64,000 nucleotides of DNA, taken from assembly GCA_030734395.1 (NCBI GenBank), contig JAUZTG010000036.1, positions 787,246 to 851,245 of the forward strand, written 5' to 3'. Numbering within the stretch: position 1 is the stretch's first letter; every line of letters starts with the position of its first letter. Origin of the DNA: Sarocladium kiliense (lineage: Eukaryota > Ascomycota > Sordariomycetes > Hypocreales > Sarocladiaceae). Below are positions 25,293 to 35,470 of this stretch, piece after piece. Position numbers and translations under genes: made by a program. The notes below the pieces were generated by a model. That model saw only the letters and a list, made by a program, of their open reading frames with translations, was not told the DNA's origin and did not search any database.

Positions 25293-28200
25293 ATGTCCGC
25301 CAACACTTATCACATTCACGCAAGCGACAACTCCTTCGTTAATGTAGGAGATCACTATCAGACGGGTGTGTCTCACTAGGCCTTGACCCTCCATCTTCCC
25401 CGCAATACTAACACGCCAAGCAAGGAAACGCAAACCGCGACAAGTTGCTCGATTATCTTCTTCCCAATCGAGCTTCACAGAAAAGTCTTGACTTGTATTG
25501 GGACCATAATCAGGCGAGCAAGAAGCATGTCGACACGACTAGCGCGTGGATTCAAAACCTCGAGGACTTCACAACATGGACCCTCTCGCCCGACAGTCTG
25601 CTATGGCTGCACGGCTTCACAGGATGCGGCAAGACAATTTTGAGGTAAGACTCCTCTGAAAGCGGAGGAGAGCCGATACGGTGGTGGCATTGTACTAACA
25701 TGGCCAAGCGCATCTATAATCGATCATCTTCAAAATATTCTGCCATCAGAGAACAACTACATTGCGGGATACTACTTCAACGCTCGCGAAGACGAAAAGA
25801 GACATGTCGCGCGGTTGATACGGTCTCTCCTACTCCAGCTTCTCCCTTCAGAGGGCACATTGCCGCCTCAATTGGAGCTAATGTGCACGAACCCGTCGCA
25901 GAATATATCAGATGAGCAAGTCCTATTGGGCCTAAGGGAACTGATCACCAGGGAAGGACAGATTTACCTTGTCATTGATGCACTCGATGAGTGTGACTCG
26001 ACCCTTCGAAGTGGAGAGGAATCCGAAGTTGATAAGCTGGTGAACTTTCTGGTATGGCTTGCTGATCACTCTCGCAATCTCCATCTCCTCATGACAAGCC
26101 GCGATGGTAGTTCCCTTGCAGCCCCTCTGGAACACCGACTGCATGGCAAAGGCGTCCTTTGGCACCCACCGAGCGCTTGACCTTCGGGCAGTGGATCTGG
26201 CGTCACCTGAAATACGACAAATGATCCAACACGACATCGAAAAACTCGTCAGCTTCGAATTGAGGCGATGGAATGAGCGCAAGGGACGGCTCTGGCTTCC
26301 ACTCAGCCCACAGAAGCAGAAGCAAGTGGCGGATGGTGTTACAGAACGGGCTAATGGAATGTGAGTAGGGGCCTCTTGGACCTCTCCTTTCACGCTAATG
26401 TCATAGTGAAGGTTCCGCTTCGCTGCCTGCATCATGGATCTTCTATGGAGAAGAGCTAGCTGGGACGCTGTTGAGCTGGCCTTAAACCACCTACCACCGG
26501 AGCTGTCCATGGTTTACGACCAGATTCTTCAAGATATTGATGCCGAAGCCGAGGGACAATTGGAGACGGCTAAAGTCCTATTGCGTTGGTTGCTTTACAC
26601 CGAGGGACCCCCGAGTCTTGAAGAGCTATGGGAGATCACGATGGTAGACCCTCAAGGTGCATCATTCAGCATAGGACGAAAAGCACAGGAAGCCAGCTTT
26701 GTGTCGAAGACACTGTCCAGCTTCATTACCATCTCCGATGAAGGATTTGTACAATTCGCACATCAAACTGTCCCAGAGTACCTAATGGAAAGAGACGGCT
26801 ATTTTGCGGACCGACCCGAATGCCATGCATGGATGGCGACCTGCTGCTTGTCTTACTTGTAATACTGCATAGTTCTTGAAGTCCCGCTTGGACATCCGAG
26901 TACCCGGCGCAAATTATTCGGCGCGCGATTCCCATTGACCGGGTATGCTATCAATTGCTGGTTGAGACACGGCCTGGGTGCCTGGAGCGATGCTGAAGAG
27001 AGCGATGCGTTGACTCACCGAGACAGTTCGTCGCCACTTGCCGAGAGCAGCCCTCACGTCGAAGATGAGCTAGCATCTCTATCTCAATGGGCTACAACAG
27101 CTAAAAGAATGCTCAAGTCAGCAACCCTTATGCCAAAGAAGACATATTCCACCATCTTGGTGGATCTTGCGCTTCAAGGATACGAGAAGTGTATCAAGGT
27201 GCTTCTCGTTAGCGATATGCGCTATAAGACCCCTTCCTATTATGCGTGGCTATTCTCCAAAGCCATAAATGGGCAGTACAGACAAGTGATCGAGCACTTG
27301 CTCCTGTATGCACCCTATGGTAGCACAGATACACTGTGGTGGCCAGAGACTGGACACTTGGCAGACGCACACTTGCTACAGCACCAGTCGCACAGGTCCA
27401 TCGCGCAATCTTTCTTAGACTATGGTGTAGACATTAACCATATCGACGATGAGAGCGGATGGTCAGCACTCCACATGTTAGCGTTTCAAGGTAATGTGGC
27501 TACAATGGAGTTACTGCTAGACTACAGCGCGGATCCGGGCATCACCGATCATACAGGGCGAACAGCGCTGCACATTGCCGCATTCCAGGGGCATGTCGGT
27601 GTAGTTCGGCTCTGGGAGAGCAGAAGACTTGAGTTCAACTCCATAGATGCCATGGGCTGGACTCCCTTGCATTATGCAGTAAAAAGTGCAGTCATGGAGC
27701 TTACTGCGGTAAGCCTACCGTTCATCCATCGAGGTCTCGAACATCCTTCGGAGTTGCTGCTAGCCAGACACCCTTCCTTGCACGAGGAACTCAGTGTACA
27801 AACAAACTGGTCGATGCCCCAGGCCAGGAGGAGCACCCGTGACACATTGGCAGAAACCATCGATATCCTAATGGAGTTGACCAAAGACAATGTCCAAAAA
27901 CCAAGCCTTTCTTCTACGGTCTGGAACCCAAGTCTGAAACTGCCAGATATCAACAATCAACCCAGGGACGAGCTCTCCGAAGCGTCTGAGGAGGAAAGCC
28001 AGGAGTGTTCGGGCACCTTTGACGGGGTTCGAGCCACTATTGCATCCTGGCCAAGATTAATACGAATCGGCCAAACCATCATGGAGGAAACTCTCCCACG
28101 AGCACAGCTTCCCCGACCTCTTCTTGCGCAGCCTGCTACAACACGCCTTCTAGGGCTGAGGTCTCCAGCATTCCCTAACGAAGTCAACAGCGCGATCGTA

Positions 28201-29617
28201 TATTCGGGCACGGTCAGCCTGATCAGGCTTCACGTGCATGAGCTGATCCTCAACGAGGGCTTGGCCAGATTGGCAGCATCCCATGCCAACCGAATAATGA
28301 TTCGTGGTGGGACTATGATTGTGCAAGCCCAATCACAGGTACATCGGCTCCAACTCTATGGAGGCTCCGCAATTTTCTCATCTCCGCTGGAATTAGACGA
28401 ACTGCATATCAGGGAAGGATGTATCAGGTTCCTAGCACCTACACAACTAGGCGAATGTGCGCAAACCCGATCACACATCAAAAGACTCGTAGTCAATGGA
28501 GGCTCAGCAACATCCCTATCTCCGCTGGAAGTGGACGATCTGGTTATCCACGGGGGCTCTGTTTCGTTTCTGGCACCTAAACAACCAGGCGAAGAGATTT
28601 TGCGAGTCCAATCACACGTCAAAAACCTAGTAGTCCACAACGGCGCGGCAAGATTCTCATCTCCTATCAAGATAGACAAGCTGACTATCCACGGGGGATC
28701 TTTCTCGTTGTTGGCATCTGACCAACCAGGTGGAGTGGCCACAGAACCCAAATCACGTATTGAAGAACTGGTGGTCTTCAAAGGTTCAGTAATCTTCTTC
28801 ACTCCTCTTGAATTGGATGAACTTTTTGTCCACGGGGGTTTGGTTTTACTTCTAGCACATTGCCAACTGGAGAAAGTGGTTATCTTCGGAGGATCTATTA
28901 AGTTCGCAATCGGATCGGACGTGGGAGAAGTGGTCGTACAGGGGGGCCACGTTAACTTCCTATCGACACCCACTTCGGACACCAGCCATTTCGTCCACAG
29001 GATGACTTTGTTCGACGGGCTCACGGAAATTCTTGTGGGCTGCAAAGATCGAAGACCTGGAAACATTTGATGGCGGTGCCCTTCTTTCCTTCAACATTTA
29101 CGAACTAGTGCAGAGACTTATTTTTGGATGGCAGTTAGGCCCGGCTAGACGCGAGGCCGGACCTTTGACGCATATCACTATGACTGCGAGCAGTCTCGAT
29201 AACCCGCCTGGAAATATTGTCAGCGAGAACATTTTGTATCTCGCTGCCCGCGGGGGCTTCAGCGCGTTTGGGAAGCTTCTGATTAGAAACGCAGCAATGG
29301 ATCCCAACCAGCCTTTCGAGAATAGGGATACAGCCGCGCTCCACGTAGCAGCCTCCGCAGGACGACACGAATTCGTCATGATGCTTTTAGAGCACGGGGC
29401 AGATGTCTTCCTTCATGATGGGAGGGGACAAACGGCTTTGCGAGTTGCTGAGGTTAGTGGGCATACGAGTATTGTGCGGCTACTGGAAGAGGAACAGATT
29501 CGCGTTCAGGAAAGGGAGCAGAAAAGGGAGGAGGCAGCACAGCCTATGCTTCAAAGTTTTACACCGACAGTAGACTATGTTTGGCAATTCTTGACAGGGC
29601 GACGCACTAAGGCATAG
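25293..29617 (+). CDS. STAND/NLR receptor: amyloid-type motif, NACHT, ankyrin and beta-solenoid repeats; frame possibly broken
   Basis: Exon 1 (25293..25365) codes an N-terminus with FVNVGDHY at residues 15-22, resembling HET-s-type amyloid motifs. Introns 25366..25424 and 25645..25708 have TACTAAC branch points. Walker A GFTGCGKT is at residues 88-95; VIDALDECD is the Walker B region. Intron 26361..26411 joins NGM to FRFAACIMDLLW, typical of NACHT helical regions. Two ankyrin units (SALHMLAFQGN, TALHIAAFQGH) precede a 46-47 residue repeat block, and more ankyrins (TAALHVAASAGRH) end the protein. Three interruptions remain: a frame change at 26100-26175, an in-frame TAA at 26860, and a frame change near 29035. 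Each could be an intron (26107..26173, 26859..26900, 29035..29113; all phase-compatible, total about 1320 residues) or a disabling mutation. At 29041-29110 the discarded frame still resembles the repeat, which favours a frameshift there. Faces the HeLo gene tail to tail, 57 bp apart. Confidence 0.8.
28320..28900 (+). repeat. Tandem repeat of 138-141 nt coding a 46-47 residue solenoid-like unit
   Basis: Homologous positions fall at 28360, 28498, 28639 and 28780, spacing 138, 141 and 141 nt. Each unit codes a pattern of alternating hydrophobics with paired glycines (LVVNGGS, LVIHGGSVSFLAP, LTIHGGSFSLLA, LVVFKGSVIFF). Two GGS turns per unit suggest two beta-solenoid coils. Weaker copies continue to about 29090. 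I do not recognise the family. Confidence 0.8.
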
Positions 29618-29674
29618 GAAGTCCTTCAGAAGTCGTGTGCTCAGGACCCCAGCTGCAACCAAATATATCATGAA

Positions 29675-30664
29675 TTACTTCGCCCCAGAGCCCCCCTTGT
29701 TGTCACGCCTCGCCGCCTCCATCTGTTCAAGTCGCATTTGCATCAGGCTCTTCCCGCCGAATTGATCTCCGACATTGACCAAAGCTCTACCCGTGACCGA
29801 AAGCTCCTCGAAGGTGTCGTCGCGAGGCGCCGCCTGTCGCTCCGCTCTTCCAGTCCAGTCAGTCGCATAGTAGTCTCCCACGTTCAGCGTCACGTCATCA
29901 CTCATCTTCATGCCCTTGAATCTAATTCCGGTCACACGCTCGTTCTCTAGCATCTTGGCGATTGTTTTGAACAGGTAGTCGCCAGACGCTGCGCTGATTT
30001 CCTTGAGCTCCTCTGGGTTGAGCTCCAGCTTCTTGACAGTCTCGCAGTACTGATCGAGCTGTGGTTTGGGATCGACAGGTGGGAAACTGATGTGGAGTTG
30101 ATTGACCAGCTTGGTGATGTCGTCTAGGCCCCCTTCGAGACGGCCCTTGTCGACTAGAGCCCAGGTTGTTCGCTTCATGGTTCCTGGGTGCTCGACATCG
30201 TGTTCACGGTGGATTGTGCGATGCATCTTCTTAGCGATCCGTGCCATCGTCGCTGGCTTCTTGTTGTTGCTGTTCGCACCTTGACTATCGCCCGAAGCGG
30301 ACGCCTTTGGTTTAGCAGCAGCTCCCTGCGCATGCTGCTCAACCGTGTAAGCCTGTATCTCCTGTAAAACACTCTGCAGTAGCTTGCGAATCATCTCCAA
30401 AGTAGTCTTTACTGCAAATATGTTTTCCTCTGTGGGTTCCTTAATTAGGCACTCGCTTCGTGGCTCACCCGAGTCATGTTGAAGCCAGACGGCGAGCGCC
30501 CACGTCTTTGTCGACTTCTCGAGGAGGATGGCGCGCATCTGGCAGATGGCAAAGTCGTCCGCGAAGTCGCGAGCGACGAGGAAATCCTTGTAGCATTGGA
30601 GTAGGCTCTGGAGAACACCTAAGATACCTGCAATGCCAGCTGCGGTGGCGACTGTTTCCGCCAT
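29675..30664 (-). CDS. HeLo-domain cell-death effector with two C-terminal HET-s-like amyloid motifs
   Basis: A single exon of 329 residues; the start at 30664 begins MAETVATAAGIAGILGV. Residues about 3-230 look like a HeLo domain: hydrophobic first helix, then CYKDFLVARDFADDF and CQMRAILLEKSTKTWALAVWL, which align by eye with the start of HET-S. The C-terminal tail contains two NVGD motifs, at residues 261-264 (VTLNVGDYY) and 297-300 (LVNVGDQFGGKS). They are 36 residues apart, the offset between R1 and R2 of the HET-s prion domain, and the second shares the GGK ending of HET-s R2. In that family, amyloid folding of the tail activates the HeLo domain, which then damages the plasma membrane. 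The neighbouring NLR carries the same core motif at its N-terminus, making it the likely trigger. Confidence 0.87.
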   Translation of the reverse strand: MAETVATAAGIAGILGVLQSLLQCYKDFLVARDFADDFAICQMRAILLEKSTKTWALAVWLQHDSGEPRSECLIKEPTEENIFAVKTTLEMIRKLLQSVLQEIQAYTVEQHAQGAAAKPKASASGDSQGANSNNKKPATMARIAKKMHRTIHREHDVEHPGTMKRTTWALVDKGRLEGGLDDITKLVNQLHISFPPVDPKPQLDQYCETVKKLELNPEELKEISAASGDYLFKTIAKMLENERVTGIRFKGMKMSDDVTLNVGDYYATDWTGRAERQAAPRDDTFEELSVTGRALVNVGDQFGGKSLMQMRLEQMEAARRDNKGGSGAK

Positions 30665-31891
30665 GGCTGGTATAGGACGCAAGGTTGCTGGTTGAAATGT
30701 TGGAGAAGACACAGACTTTTATCCTATCTCTGGTTCCGCTGATGTTATATCGACGGCGATGCCCACTCGCCGCGTATTTAGATCAACAGGACAGCAATAG
30801 ATTGAGGGATCAAAACGAACGACTTCGTTACAATCGAGGCAGCCTTTATCGAGACTATAAGGCTCTGAGCCTTTGACGTACCTTCGTTTCCTACTGAAAG
30901 CCTCACTTTCCTCTTGCTCTTTTCCCCTCTTACGGATACGGCATAACGAAGTTCCGGCAAACTGGCCATTCATGCATGAGCCGAAACTTCCTTGCAATGA
31001 TACGCCAAGCCAGCCTGATTCTGACGCTGTGCTCAGTTAAGTCCGTGGACATTGCGGGCAGCCACGCGTTCACTCTATGTTTAGCGTTGACTTCAAAATC
31101 TCTAGAATCATCTTCGAGGCTGTGCCAAAACAGCGAAATACCGCCGCATTTAAACATACATGCATGCGATCTACGCATCTAGATACGCAGCCTCCTCAGC
31201 CCCCCACCCCCCAAACACTATACAGCTCATGAAAGCAACAAGTGCGATAAAGAGGATTGTAACGCGCAGGGTATTACCTGATTATTCATTATGAAATATC
31301 AGGTATGAAAGACGTTGTGCCTTATCTATTTATTATATAAGTGTCGGTCAGAATTATACGTATAGATACGACAATCCTCTTCACTTTCTCTCTCTGATCT
31401 GACAGTCAGCAGACTAGGCTCTCTCGCACGTGAAAATACGAGTGATGGGACTTTAGTGCTATTGAAATGCTCTGAGTTCGCTTCTTGGCAGTAGACGCTT
31501 GAGGTATAGCTTGGCGAGGACTTGTAGAAGGAGATGACTCAGGAGAAGCCCCGTGGTGACAAGAGGTTTACCTTCATATCGGCGTCTAAGGCGTATAGGT
31601 TTCATTCCTTTATATGAAGGAGCATGCTGTAATTGATCGATCTTTGGATTATAGTCAATGCGATCTCAACTCTGGATCAGAGTCACGATTATAGTAGCGC
31701 CGACACTATTATTCAATGGCCGGAGCAACACCGTCCAACATTTCGACATCAAGAATCGTATCCATATAAGGACCTTAGAAATAGTACTTATCCAAGCTCT
31801 CAAGGAGATGGCGCCCACGGCAAATTTGTGGCCATCAAGACTCACTTGTATAGGCCCAAACAGACCAGTTTTCGGCTTCTATCAAGCGATG
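30665..31891. other. Intergenic, partly AT-rich
   Basis: Promoter of the HeLo gene followed by an AT-rich patch near 31210-31700 containing runs such as TTATTATATAAG. It may be a small relic altered by repeat-induced point mutation, but no transposon coding frame can be read. Confidence 0.4.
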
Positions 31892-32907
31892 CTAAGGATC
31901 GAGTGCGTATCCCTCAGTTCCGCAGTTGTCTCTCTCGACCTTGATTGACCTAAGGTCAAGTCCCTCAATAGTTCTGACATTGAGTGGTTGAAGCGCCATG
32001 TTCTTATGATACATTTCCAGCGCCTTCTCGCGCCTCTCTGGAGGAAGCTTGTCGAATATGCTGGGATCGGGACCGTAGATGTTACTGAACACATTGACTC
32101 CGCAGTCCTTGCAATGTGTGGTGCCATTATATCCTCGCCCATGGAGATACTCAAATGTGGACTCTCGCCCGTGTATACGGACTTGGCCCTTGTTGGGATA
32201 TACGCCGATGAATGCTGTCTGCGATGTTTGTCCGTTAGAGACCCTGTTTCGATACTTCAAACAGAGGGGCTACACGTACCCTGACGCAGAAGCTGCAATT
32301 GTCCTCCTTCAGTTCCATCTCAGACAACGGGAAGAGAAGCTCGGCTTTGACTTTGCCGCAAGAGCATGATGCGACCTCGTGGACTCCTGGGTCACGCGTG
32401 GGCAGGTCGGGTGTAGATTCCTCGACACTTTGCTTGACTACATCCTTTCTGGTCCAATAGAGTCAGTCAAGACGGAGAGTTTCGATATATATCCCAGAGG
32501 AAGCACATACTCCATCTCAAAAGGGTTCAAACCCTGAACAGCCCGCAGATTGACGGCAAACTGGCCGGCCATCGGACCGCTGGCATGCTCGCCAGTAACC
32601 CCGGTGCCACAGTAGTCACAGAACTGAAGATTGCCTTCATCTCAGCGAGCGGTCCTCACTAAGCGAAATGGAGGCACCAAAGAAGAACTCTTACCTTATC
32701 CCGCACCGACAAAGCTTGGAACTCTTTCAGGTGCTTGTCATCTCTCACTACGCGAAAAGCATCCCGTTCAATCGGCAGCCAAAGATAGCCCTTTTTCCTA
32801 CACTGACGACAGTCACAGGTTGCTACGCCGCGAAGGTATGGGACGCTGATCTCGAATCGGAAGCGCCCGCAGTGGCAGTTGCCGAGATATGTCTGGACTA
32901 CCTCCAT
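31892..32907 (-). CDS. Protein with two GFA (CENP-V-like) zinc domains
   Basis: Four exons, 32907..32695, 32623..32511, 32448..32280 and 32218..31892, all phase-correct, give 273 residues. Domain 1 has CHCG, CDCRQC and FCDYCGT; domain 2 has CSCG, CSFC and CKDCGV. These cysteine sets bind zinc in the GFA family, named for glutathione-dependent formaldehyde-activating enzyme. Most fungal members have unknown substrates, so a formaldehyde role should not be assumed. The tandem arrangement is recurrent in fungi. The first domain ends in the short exon 2 and a linker (about residues 109-130) separates it from the second. No operon-like context. Confidence 0.88.
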
Positions 32908-33350
32908 CGCATGCAGCGGCTTTATCAGTCAGTGCGTGCTAGTTCTTGGTACAGACAAAAAGACGTCGAGGAACGGAGAAGCGCAAAAGTTCCGGGCATA
33001 GAGCGAGGGAATCGTATTGCTTTTATTCCCAGAATCATGGACCACCACTATCGGCCCGCTTGCCGGATTTACCAATCATAGACCGCAGAGTATCTCCGAG
33101 ATATGTAGGACTATGACTGGCACCCATCATCAGGGATTAGTTTTGGTGTCTCCCTCACCAGAGCTGGTGCCGTGATCCGGCAGCGATGTCCTCGACGTTC
33201 ACTTCTGTCCTTCTGTTTCGCCCCCAATAGCGCGATATCTGGTGTTTGTTGCGGTCGGTGTTCGTGCAGGAGAGTTAGACAAACGAGTGTGAACAAATGA
33301 TTTTATTATCATGAAATGATATTTTCCCCAGCACATCTCGAAAGAAGATC
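32908..33350. other. Intergenic region
   Basis: About 440 bp upstream of the GFA gene and downstream of the oxidase gene on the same strand. No gene is visible. Confidence 0.45.
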
Positions 33351-35470
33351 TCACTTCTTGCGGCAAAGCTTGCTGTTTTGCGACGGCAGGTTACCAAAGA
33401 TCTTCTCCGACATTTCCCAGAACTCAGAGCCAACGGCGTTCTGCGCGTAAAAGACGTCCTTAGGGTCATATTTCTTCTTGATCGAGAGGGCCTTGGGATA
33501 GTTTGTACCCCAGAAGGCTTGAGTGAAGTTGGGCTCGATGTAGTCCGATTCAGACATGTATGCGCCAGCATCGGGTGACACATCCCTCCAGCGCTTCATC
33601 CAATCGAAAGTGAGCTTGTCGCTGGCAGCCTTCTTGGTGGCCTCGTCGGCGGTCGGATCCCACATTATGGCACAGATGGCGTGCATGACAGTATTGCGCC
33701 ATGCCGGGTTGACCGCGGTGTCGGGGTAGCCCTCGGGGGCAGCAGCGATGTTGAAGGCGATAACATAGTTGCCCTCCTCCACGGTGGACTTAATCGCCTC
33801 GAAAGTAGCGTTCAGCTTGGCCTGGCTCTCCCAGTTCTCACGGGGGAAGAGACGGCTGGCTTGGCGGACGGAGGTAGAACCCCAAGGCTCCAGAGGGAAA
33901 GAGGCTCGCCAGGCATCATGATAGTTATCGAACTGGCGGTAGACGGGAGTATACTCAACACCAATCTCGTCAAATTTAGCGAAGAGAGGCGCCACGAGAA
34001 TCTGCAGCTCCTCGACGGTCATGCCTGGTGCGAACCACGGGCCCATGTCGAAGGCAAATGATCCAGGCACGAAAGACGAGATGCGGAAGTACTCGTAGTT
34101 GCCGTTGTCGACGGCATACTCAATGAAGCCGTCAAAGTAAGCGCGCAGAGCGGCCCAGAACTGCTCAGCTGTGACATTAGGTCCGGTAGCCAAGTCAAAG
34201 GTCAAGGTCGCGACTTTGATCTTGGGATGAGCCTTGACAAGGACGGAGGTGACAACACCGTACGTCGATCCACCACCACCGCGAAGTGCCCAGAAGAGGT
34301 CCGTGTTTAAGCTTGCGCTCGCAGTAACGAAGCGGCCGTTAGCGAGGACAACCTCAAAGGCGAGGACCTGGTCTGACCCCATGCCGTAGAGGCCAGATAA
34401 GGGTGAATGGCCCCCTCCCTGAATGTAGCCACCCATGACACCGACGGTCTCACCCTCGCCGCCGACAACAGTGACGCCCTCCTTGTGTGCAGCTTCATAG
34501 AGCTCGAAAGCCTGGACACCTGAGCCAACCTTGAAGGCTGGGCCCTTGTAGCCGTTACCATTATAGCTCTGGAGGAACTGGATGTTCTTCAGGTGGTGCG
34601 TCCAGATAGATAGTGCCCCAGAACCAGTGGATTTGGCACCGAAATCGTGGCCAGTGTTTTTGACAACAAGGCGGAGGTTCAGGTTGCGCACGAAGTTGAC
34701 AGCCAGCTGGATCTGCGCAACATTGGTAGCGGCCACGACATATGATGGCAGTCCTCCAACCTTACAGCTAGTAGCGGTAGGATCAACACCCTGTGGCATG
34801 CAGTTGCCGCCTTCGAAGAGGACGGCGTTGATGGAAGTAGGATCCTCAATGTGCATATAAGAGTAATTCGCCCAGTTGCGGGTGATGTAAGTGCAGCGAG
34901 CCTCATCAAAGTTGCCAAAGTCGTCATAGCAGACAGACGCAAACGGAACAGTCTTAATGAGCGCACCTCCAAGAAGCATATTAAAGAGATCCCAGAGGGT
35001 CTTGCCGGGGTACAGCAGATCGCCAGGGTAGGTTTTGCAGCGACCGAAGCGGGTTCGCGTCTCTACACCATTCCCTCTCTCCCCATCCTCCTCACCGAAA
35101 GTAAAGAGAGTGACGTTGGACAGCTCAAGGGCGGTCAAGTTGGCGATCACATCGTCTGTGAGTTGGATCTTCTCGTCCTCAAACAGAAGTTGAGAAGCCT
35201 GGACCTGAACATCTTCAGCAGCTGGGGCGATGTTGTCACCGTCGGCCTCTACAATTGAATTTCAGTGCGTTAGCTTAGTCTGAGCTTGTGTGATATCCAG
35301 CGGCACTTGACTCGGCGTTTGAAAGACGTGCGATATAGTTCTGTGTGGTGCGGGTGTGTTGACTAACCGACTGTCTTGCCATCCACCACGATGGTCTGGG
35401 CAAGGGTATAAGGGCTGACTTGAAGGAGCAAAAGCGCAGCGGCTGCAGCCCAACGGAACGTTCGAACCAT
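33351..35470 (-). CDS. Secreted FAD-linked oxidase, berberine-bridge-like (VAO fold)
   Basis: Exon 1 (35470..35368) codes a signal peptide (MVRTFRWAAAAALLLL, ending in LAQ). Exon 2 (35248..33351) codes the rest, for 666 residues in total; the 119-nt intron joins in phase 1. The FAD-binding PCMH domain shows YVVAATNVAQIQ, VVKNTGHDFGAKS (its His is the usual covalent flavin site) and GGYIQGGGHSPLSG. The second covalent anchor of berberine-bridge enzymes, a cysteine before the GGH motif, is not evident. The BBE C-terminal segment appears as DPKDVFYAQNAVGSEFW. The family oxidises sugars, alkaloid intermediates or polyketide alcohols with oxygen, giving hydrogen peroxide; the substrate cannot be read from the sequence. 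Several NxS/T sites fit secretion. Confidence 0.92.
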
